A DNA stretch of 64,000 bases from Salvia splendens (Eukaryota > Streptophyta > Magnoliopsida > Lamiales > Lamiaceae): assembly GCF_004379255.2 (NCBI RefSeq), contig NC_056041.1, positions 3,286,001 through 3,350,000 of the forward strand, given 5' to 3'. Of the stretch, positions 56,533 through 64,000 are shown in pieces (the first letter of the stretch is position 1; every line of letters begins with the position of its first letter). Below the pieces are notes generated by a model. That model saw only the letters and a program-made list of their open reading frames with translations. It did not search any database and was not told the origin of the DNA. The position numbers and the translations under genes are program-made.

Positions 56533-58800
56533 TATATTGTCAAGTCTTTGTGCGCACAACTATGATAATTGACTCAAATGATCATACTCTAAAATTGATT
56601 GATTCAAAGTAAAATTCATCCCACGCCATTGTTTAAATATAATTTACTTTCGAGATACCAAAATAGTACTGCTACTCCATTGAAAATCTCTGATTAATTA
56701 GCTAACATCTAGAAGGCTTGTTGAAAATCTCTGATTAAAACGTGATTTTTGTGTTGATGCAATTTATAATTTTTTTTTTTTTTAATTTTTTTATAAATTG
56801 ACTGGTCTAACTTGAACACATTTCGCCTATGAAAATAGAAAATAAAACCATTTTGTACTAAGAAATATTCGGACATTGTGAAATTAATAAAAAAATATAT
56901 ACCAACATGCATCGTTGTTTATTTATAGCAAAATGCACAGGCTATTTTTTTTAGTATCTTTATCACGTATTTCTTTCATTATTGAAGGTAACTGGGGTTT
57001 CTCAGTGAATAAATTAAATGATTGGATTATGATAAAAAAAATAGAGGATTATATTTGTATTTAGGAAAAAATAACTTTACATGTCATAAAAAAATGGGCT
57101 TCTTTGACAGGGTCAATTAAAGGGCCGGGCCCAGGGGTTTGCTTATGAGTTTTAAAATTGGGCCGTTTAGTTAGTTTCCTGGCACAATTTCGTATTTAAC
57201 GTGCTTTGATTTGAGAAATTTAGAATTTAAGATAAAATGAATTGATAAATATAATATTTTATACATCTGGAAAATATTTTATACTAGTTTTTTATTATTT
57301 TTGGACGTCTTACTAGATGTACTTTTTATTTTTTAGACATCTTTTATTCATATTTACTTTTATTAACAAAACAAAATTAAAATAAAGTGGAGTCTTTTCT
57401 TGCGCCTCTGCCACAGATTAAATAAGACGTATTTTTTGGGACGTGTCAGACGTAAAACATTTTTCTTTATAGCAATAATGAACTCTCTTCTCACTAATTT
57501 TACTTTATTTGTTATATTATTCTTTAGATAAATCAATACTTATTTTTCGTTCGAAAAATAAGTTAATTGAGAGAAATAAGCTAAATTAACATTTTTAATG
57601 ATGACCATTCTTAACTAGAAAGCTTGTGTTTAGCAGCCACGATCAAGTTCAGATTATTCATTTCAAAATGACCAAACTATAATCATTTCAAAATATCTTA
57701 CTATAAGAATCTCTAAAAAGATCAGAAGAGAATAATTGTCGCATGATAAGAGATAAAAGTGGTGTTTGGCTACTCACAGGTTTAAGACCACAAGTTACTA
57801 TTTAAAAACTAGGACCATAAGATTTGAAGTAAATAAAGGTGATGAAAATTCTAGGATGACACATGGGCCCCATATTATATTGTAAAATGTAAATAAAAAA
57901 GAGATAAAAAAAATTATAGCAACCATAATTATATTGTAAAATGTAAATAAAAAAGAGAACGAAAAAAAATCATAACTCATAAAAAATGTACATAGATGTT
58001 ATAGTATGTCGTAGTAATGTATCTGTCCATTATTAAGAGTCTTGGTTTACTATTTTAGTTCGTTCATCATTAGGAGTTTCAGTTAACTATTTCAATAAAT
58101 GGTAAGTAAACTTTATATTTTACGAACTCATACCACTAACATTTTATTATACAGGGTGGACTATGCAAATGATCCTTAAACTTTGCGTTTTGCACGCTAA
58201 TAGTTCCCGGACTTTAAAAATATCATGGGTGGTCATTGGATTAAGGTGTAATCACATTCGTAGTACATTTTTACTATGCAGTACCTAGATATCACATTTT
58301 TATGAAAGTAAAAAATGCTCTCCATGTCTCAGAGGTATTTTTGGTGCAAAATTGTGAAATAGTACTAAGAATATGATTACACCTTAGTCTAGAGAGTATC
58401 CATGAAGGTCCAAAGATTATTGATGTGTCAAACACAAAATTCAGGGACCAATTACGTAGTTCAATCTATTGTAAAATCATATATATGAAATTTTGTCTCA
58501 TATTTTATTAACGTTTTCTATTCATTTTTCCTATATTTCATAAAATACTTTATGTTTCATAAAATACGTGATGAACTTAAATGGAACTAAAAACGGATGG
58601 ATGAATTTTACAGGTTAAATAAAAGTATTAATACTATTCACTTTTAAATGACGAGAAAAGTGGTTTAATAAAAGCGACGCAGACAAATAAAAAAAAAAGA
58701 AAAACAAAAAAGGGGAAAACAGAGAGAAAAGATGCAAACAAACAAAACAAGAAAAGGCAAATACACTGTCAAGCACTCAAGCATAGCACGATCCGTTGGA
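56533..58800. other. AT-rich intergenic region
   Basis: No gene is supported. Two near-identical copies of TTATATTGTAAAATGTAAAT (57873 and 57931) form a short direct repeat. A possible MITE is listed separately. Confidence 0.55.
58150..58473. mobile_element. Possible MITE with degenerate inverted ends
   Basis: TACAGGGTGGACTATGCAAA followed by TGATCC at the left is roughly the inverse of GGGACCAATTACGTAGTTC then AATCTATTGTA at the right. Internal sequence also mirrors (ACTTTGCGTTTTGCACG against TGTGTCAAACACAAAATT). Superfamily not assigned and borders approximate. Confidence 0.4.
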
Positions 58801-59272
58801 TTTGCGAGACAATCTGCCGAAAGCCCTCTTCTTTTCCCGTTCCCAATTTAGGGTTCTCTCTCTTCCCCTCAAACGTTTCTGTTTGTTTCAGGACGGAGGT
58901 ACACTCACTTCTATTCCCCTTTCCATTTCCCAGCGACTCACTCGATCTATTTTCGCTCCTTTTTTGCTCAAACAAGTAAAAATCCGTTCAAATTCATATA
59001 TGTCTGGAGAAAAAGTTTTGATTTTTAGTTGAGGGTTTATGTTTGTTCAGCTCGGGGGTGATTAGTTCTTGATTTTATGGTGCACCACCAATGGGAGTTG
59101 AGTTCTACAAGAATCCAGATTAGTTGCTCTGTTCTTTGTTTAAATCTGCGTGAATTAGCTAATAATTAGTGAATAATTATTTTATAAGTGTTTCCAAAAA
59201 CAATAGTTTGTTTTTTAGCTTTTTGGGGATAATTAGTTGGTTTATTAGTTTGTAAATTGTGTATGATTGGTT
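58801..59272 (+). promoter_or_regulatory. 5' leader of the EXO70 gene with overlapping short uORF
   Basis: CT-rich leader sequence (58830-58990) precedes the coding region, and a leader intron is possible. The short frame ATG-ATT-GGT-TAT-GGA-TAA at 59263-59280 starts 10 bases before the main ATG in another frame and ends after it, so ribosomes that use it would pass the main start. Confidence 0.5.
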
Positions 59273-61294
59273 ATGGATAAAGGGATTGAAAATTTGATAT
59301 CTGCTAGAAAGTTGTTGAAAGCCAATGTGGAGAAGTCTAAGGCCTTAGGTTTGTCTTTGGAAAAGGCTGGACCTAGGCTAAATGAGATTAATCAAAGATT
59401 ACCAACGTTGGAGGTGGCTATCCGGCCTATTCGGGCTCAACGGGATGCCCTTAGCACCGTTGGTGGCCACATTAATCGAGCTGTGGTTCCAGCAGCTGCT
59501 GTTCTAAAGGTTTTTGATGCCATTCATGGGCTTGAGAAGTCGTTGTCCGATGCCCAACACAATCTTCAGGGGTATTTGGGCGTTCTCAAACGCCTTGAAG
59601 AGGCATTGAGGTTCTTGGGAGATCATTGTGGGATGGCAATACAATGGTTGGGTGATATAGTGGAGTATTTGGAGGATCATAAGGTGGCAGATGATTGGTA
59701 TATCTCGGGTTTGAAGAAGGCTCTGGATAGCCTTAGGAGATTGGAGGTAGGGGAGGAGAAGGGCCGTCTTGATGGGGGGCTGTACGTGGTTGCAGTGAAT
59801 AGGTTGGAGATTGAGTTTAGGCGGCTGCTGACAGAAAACAGTGTTCCATTGCCAATGTCGTCTCAGTCTTTGCCTGGTGAACAAGCCTGCATTGCTCCAT
59901 CACCGTTGCCGGTGGCTGTCATTCATAAGTTACAAGCTATATTAAGGAGATTGATCACTGATGGCAGGCTTGAGAACTGTGTGTCTATTTATATTGAGGT
60001 GCGGAGTTCAAATGTCCGGGCTAGTTTGCAGGCGCTTAATTTGGATTATCTTGAGATATCTGTCTCGGAGTTTAATGATGTGGCGAGTATTGAGGTGTAT
60101 ATAGCTCAGTGGGGCAAGCATCTTGAATTTGCTGTGAAACACCTCTTTGAGGCAGAGTATAAACTATGCAATGATGTTTTTGAAAGGATGGGGTTGGATG
60201 TTTGGAAGAGCTGTTTTGCTAAGATAGCTGCTCAGGCTGGATTTCTCGCCTTCCTGCAGTTTGGAAAGACGGTTACGGAAAGCAAGAAGGATCCGATCAA
60301 GATGTTGAAGCTTCTTGACATCTTTGATTCGTTGAGCAAGCTTAGATTGGATTTTAATAAACTCTTTGGTGGAGCTCCCTGTGCTGACATTCAGAATCTG
60401 ACTCGGGATCTTATCAAGAGGCTGATTGAAGGCGCGTGCGAGATTTTCTGGGAGCTTCTGGTTCAGGTCGAGCTGCAGAGACAGACGCCTCCGCCTCCTG
60501 ATTGTAGTATCCCTAGAGTGGTGACTTTCATCACTGATTACTGCAATAAGCTTCTTGGCGATGATTATAAGCCGATCCTCACACAAGCCCTAGTCATCGA
60601 GAGAAGCTGGAAGCACGAAAAGTTCCAAGAACGGATCCTTATTAATGAGCTCTTAAACTTGGTTAAAGCCATCGAGCACAACTTGGAGACTTGGTCGAAG
60701 GGTTATGAAGATCCTGCCTCGTCATACCTGTTCCTGATGAACAACCACTGGCATCTGTACAAGTATTTGAAAGACACGAAGCTTGGTGTCCTGCTCGGGG
60801 ATTCTTGGTTGAGGGATCACGAGCAGGGCACGGGGTATTATTCCACCGTGTACTTGCGCGAGAGCTGGGGCAAGCTCCCGGCTCTTTTGAGCCGGGAGGG
60901 GTTGATCTTGTTCTCTGGCGGGCGTGCCACTGCTCGTAACTTGGTGAAACAGAGGTTGAAAACTTTCAACGAGGCATTTGACGAGATGTACAAGAAGCAG
61001 GCAAGCTGGATCGTAGCAGATAAGGATTTGAGGGACAAGACGCGCAATGTCATAGTTCAGACGATCGTGCCTGTTTACCGGAGCTACATGCAGAACTACG
61101 GCCCTTTGGTGGAGCAAGACCAGAGCGCGAGCAAGTACGCGAAATACACGGTGCAATCGATCGAGAAGATGTTCGATTCTCTGTTCCTTCCGAGACCTTT
61201 GAAACAGGGGAGCAGTTTCAAGGCGAGGCGTATGAGTGGGAAGTTCAACAATGCCGTTGTGGATCAGTATAAGACTTCTCCGGTCACTGTATAG
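59273..61294 (+). CDS. EXO70G: Exocyst subunit EXO70 (EXO70G-like)
   Basis: EXO70 binds membrane phosphoinositides and helps the exocyst tether secretory vesicles to the plasma membrane. The gene is a single exon of 673 residues, normal length. Intronless structure and the start DKGIENLISARKLLKANVEK, ...LEVAIRPIRAQRDAL and GGHINRAVVPAAAVLKVFDA fit the plant EXO70G/B-type clades rather than the many-exon EXO70A group. The N-terminal coiled coil spans about 1-90. The EXO70 domain (about 270-650) includes IEVYIAQWGKHLEFAVKHLF, HWHLYKYLKDTKLG and SWLRDHEQGTGYYSTVYLRE. The C-terminal helices end with YTVQSIEKMFDSLF and a basic KQGSSFKARR stretch that fits membrane contact. I start at the ATG at 59273. 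The longer frame upstream begins with TTG and is not a real start. Confidence 0.93.
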   Translation: MDKGIENLISARKLLKANVEKSKALGLSLEKAGPRLNEINQRLPTLEVAIRPIRAQRDALSTVGGHINRAVVPAAAVLKVFDAIHGLEKSLSDAQHNLQGYLGVLKRLEEALRFLGDHCGMAIQWLGDIVEYLEDHKVADDWYISGLKKALDSLRRLEVGEEKGRLDGGLYVVAVNRLEIEFRRLLTENSVPLPMSSQSLPGEQACIAPSPLPVAVIHKLQAILRRLITDGRLENCVSIYIEVRSSNVRASLQALNLDYLEISVSEFNDVASIEVYIAQWGKHLEFAVKHLFEAEYKLCNDVFERMGLDVWKSCFAKIAAQAGFLAFLQFGKTVTESKKDPIKMLKLLDIFDSLSKLRLDFNKLFGGAPCADIQNLTRDLIKRLIEGACEIFWELLVQVELQRQTPPPPDCSIPRVVTFITDYCNKLLGDDYKPILTQALVIERSWKHEKFQERILINELLNLVKAIEHNLETWSKGYEDPASSYLFLMNNHWHLYKYLKDTKLGVLLGDSWLRDHEQGTGYYSTVYLRESWGKLPALLSREGLILFSGGRATARNLVKQRLKTFNEAFDEMYKKQASWIVADKDLRDKTRNVIVQTIVPVYRSYMQNYGPLVEQDQSASKYAKYTVQSIEKMFDSLFLPRPLKQGSSFKARRMSGKFNNAVVDQYKTSPVTV

Positions 61295-62711
61295 CTGCCT
61301 TGCTCCGTTTAGACGAATAACGGAGGTCGTGGCCGTGGTCGATGATGTTTTTGACAGGATGAGCATCTTGTAGATGCTGCTGCTGCTTGGGGTTTTAGAG
61401 GGAAATTTTATGTTAAGTCTACTCATTCATGACTTGTCTCTATTTTGCAATTTTTAATTAATATTTATGTGTATTGTAGCTGTCTGCGCTATTATTTCGG
61501 ACAAGTTTGTTTAGAAGTTTGACAACTTTGATTCTTCGTTAGCAAAGAACGAAGACTGTGACAAATTATGTGCTGCAAATAAGTGTACTATATGGAATGA
61601 GGAATTATAATTATTTATTGATCTCCCTGTTTTTATTATGAAGATTTTTTAATATGGAGTATTAAGATAAGTATGACTCTATTAACCTCAAAACAAGAGA
61701 AAAAGAGCATGAGACTCTCTGAGTTTATTTTTAAAGAGGATTTGCTAAATAACAATTTTTTAACATTTTCTGTTTTTTTTCTTCAAATTTTAATATTTTA
61801 ATCAAAATATAACAATTTTGAGTTTTTCTAATTATTACTCCAATTAATTATTCCAGCTTACTATGTACGTCTTCGGTTTAGTGGCAAAATGTGATAAATC
61901 TATCTAATAATACTTCATTTACTTTTTTTCAATCTATTTCTCTTACATTAAAATTAGTGTTATTTTAAAAGTTGCTATTTTTAAAAGACGAATGCACTAT
62001 GTTAGCCTACGAATACACGAACTTTTGATATTTTTTTTATTTTCATTATGACAAAAAGAGTATTACTATGATTTGCCACTAGAATTTACCTATATAAATA
62101 AATTGGATTTTAGTTTAAAAATAAATAAATAATTAGATTTTAATTTAAACAATTATACCAATTGGAATAAAATTTACCTATATAAAATCATATATTCACA
62201 TGACTTGCACAATACTAGTTAATAAAAAAATCCAAAAAATTCAAAATTAATGTGTTTAACAGATCAATTTCTTAAATTCCGTGCATAAAAAGAAAATGCC
62301 CCAACTACATTGGGGGAGTAATAATTAACATTTTTCTCACTCTTGCTTTACTACTCAATTTCTTACTTTATTTTCTCTATGATATTCATTTTCTACCATT
62401 CCCTTTACTTTTTTTCCTCTTACATTTTCATCTATTTGTTTAATATAATAAATATTCATTTCTTAATCGCTAAAAAATTCCACCGAAATGGAGAGAATAA
62501 ATCACAATCCTCGGACAATATAAACAAATCATTTTGACTTGCACAAATTAGTTATAGAGAATAAAAAAAAGAAGCTTAAATATCTAATAAATCTAACAAT
62601 ATAACAAATCTTCCCCCGTTTGTCTCTCCCTCTAAAACCTCCATTCTCTCTCTTCTACTACATTTTATACCACTCTGACTGAAGAAAGCAAATACTAACA
62701 CCTTTTCTTCG
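61295..62711. other. EXO70 3' UTR and intergenic region
   Basis: About 150-300 bp of 3' UTR, then AT-rich spacer. The CT-rich tract at 62600-62660 is likely the leader of the next gene. A degraded Stowaway-like piece may lie at 62300-62480. No gene seen. Confidence 0.5.
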
Positions 62712-64000
62712 ATGGTGGACAAATCGAAGGGGAATAAGAGCACTATCAGCGAAGATGACATGTCTGCCGTCTTGCAGAGGTAACATATTGTTTCGTAACG
62801 TTACTAACAGTTTTTCGATTTCTATGTCCGTATTTTATTCCGTATGTTTACGATTAGATACTCCTTGAATACGGTCCTCGCTTTGCTGCAAGAGGTGGAT
62901 CAAGCCGCCGCCGGAGTGAAGATTAACTGGCGCGACGTGGTGAAGAATTCCGCCACCGGTATTTCCGGCGCGCGGGAGTACCAAATGCTGTGGCGCCACC
63001 TCACTTACGGCGAACCCCTAATTGATCATCTCGACAACGATTCTGAGCCCCTCGTCAGTCAACTCTTCTCATTTTTTATCTATTTATTCAATTTGTAAAT
63101 TGTGTGCAATTTGTTGCTGCTTACTTGTTTTAATGGTGGTTTTTTTACTGAATGAAAATCAATTAGTACTACTTTTCTTATGTATGAAGATTATGCAATC
63201 CCTGAAACTTGTTAGAAGGGGGAATTTCATATTAAGTGTATTCTTCACACTCTTACATCTAAAAGATGGCAGTTCTGAGTCTAGCTTTTGTATCTTGTGA
63301 TTCTAGGATGATGACAGTGATTTAGAGCATGAGGTGGAGCCTTTGCCCGCTGTCGGACGCGAAGCTTCGGTGGAAGCTGCAGCATGTGTTAACGTACGTC
63401 CATACAGTGGTATCCCTGTGTTTTGAAAAATATACAAACCAACCATTTGATGAATGTGTTTTTGACATGATGATTACTCACACAATGAAGTCTTTGATAT
63501 TGGGATTAAGACATATTCACAATTTAGTTGATTTGATTTTATGTGTTTTGACATGATAATTATGGAGTGTCTGTTGCATGTTACTCAGTGATGGACTATA
63601 GAACACTAGTTTGCTTTCTAGTAATTATTTGGAAAAATACTATGCTGATTATACCCTCCATTATGAAATTGGTGTCTTGTTGTAGTTAATAGTTATGCTA
63701 TTCATCACTAAATTATTAGATCCTGTTTGGCCTCGATGTGGTTGTTGTTGGATTAGACGCAAGTCTCATACATTATCTATATGGCCCTAAAACTCGAGCA
63801 AATCTCATAAGTTTGATATTGTGTTGGTTTATTGATCTTTTGATGGGCATCAAACTCAAACATATCGTTATTATATTTGTTCTAATTTGTAAATTCTTTT
63901 GGTACAGGTTTTAATTGCTTCTGGCTATCCAAATAATTCCCAGCTCCCAAACAACTCAACTATTGAGGCTCCATTGACTATTAATGTACCTAACACAAAG
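62712..64000 (+). CDS. Myb/SANT (homeodomain-like) DNA-binding protein, N-terminal part
   Basis: The start of a gene that continues past the window edge. Exons: 62712-62779, 62858-63053 (donor GTCAGT), 63307-63393 and 63908 onward, all in frame. The protein begins MVDKSKGNKSTISEDDMSAV, continues as a helical segment with YSLNTVLALLQEVDQAA and KINWRDVVKNSATGISGARE, and has YQMLWRHLTYGEPL, which resembles the N-terminal region of a plant Myb/SANT or homeodomain-like protein family of unknown detailed function. An acidic stretch DDDSDLEHEVEPLP follows, then an Asn/Ser/Pro-rich segment. The assignment rests on the YQMLWRHLxY pattern only. The C-terminal DNA-binding domain expected in that family is outside the window. 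Confidence 0.7.

Noticed and set aside
59267..59272. Two extra codons at the EXO70 N-terminus
   Set aside because: The upstream codon is TTG. The first ATG of the frame is at 59273.

Overview
This is a nuclear chromosome segment of a flowering plant. The genes have spliced introns with GT-AG borders, the intergenic DNA is AT-rich, and the families are plant-specific (RSZ-type SR protein, group IId WRKY, fasciclin-like arabinogalactan protein, EXO70, UGT74). Gene content and repeat types fit a eudicot. An asterid, perhaps Lamiales, is my guess from the look of the UGT74 and Harbinger proteins, and it was not tested.

Layout from left to right. Positions 1-7200 are gene-free and full of small DNA transposons, including two nested insertions. 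At 7256-11807 (+) lies an 11-exon ubiquitin-specific protease with a membrane anchor and MYND finger. At 12361-13409 (-) is a broken xyloglucan endotransglucosylase gene, at 14936-15790 (-) an intronless fasciclin-like arabinogalactan protein, and at 18635-20487 (-) a five-exon SR splicing factor of the RSZ21/22 type. An intronless sarcosine/pipecolate-oxidase-like flavoenzyme follows at 23434-24654 (+). Positions 25.3-27.5 kb hold three PIF/Harbinger-derived pieces.

The 30-37.5 kb region is a tandem UGT74 glucosyltransferase cluster on the + strand: one intact two-exon gene (30211-32157) and two decayed copies. The first decayed copy lost most of exon 1 and its donor-binding PSPG box and took a 498-bp hAT-type insertion with a perfect 8-bp target duplication. 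The second carries several frameshifts. The 37.5-46.4 kb region is transposon-rich and ends with an open 435-codon Harbinger transposase (44712-46019, -). A group IId WRKY gene (46987-48175, +) follows.

Positions 49978-56527 are one LTR retrotransposon of the Ty3/Gypsy Tat lineage, reading on the minus strand. Its 682-bp LTRs differ at one base, its 5-bp target duplication is intact, and its gag and RNase H-integrase frames are open, yet protease and the reverse transcriptase core are missing. Its 3' region carries three different tandem arrays. An intronless EXO70 exocyst gene (59273-61294, +) and the first exons of a Myb/SANT-like DNA-binding protein (62712 to the window edge, +) close the window.

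The genes are independent eukaryotic loci, not an operon. The only functional grouping is the UGT74 cluster. The cell-wall genes (XTH relic and FLA) are neighbours, but I see no evidence that they are linked in function. The most unusual items are the protease/RT-less but apparently recently moved retroelement, the stepwise decay of the UGT74 copies, the XTH relic with its C-terminus still readable after a stop, and a set of Harbinger derivatives at different stages of loss.
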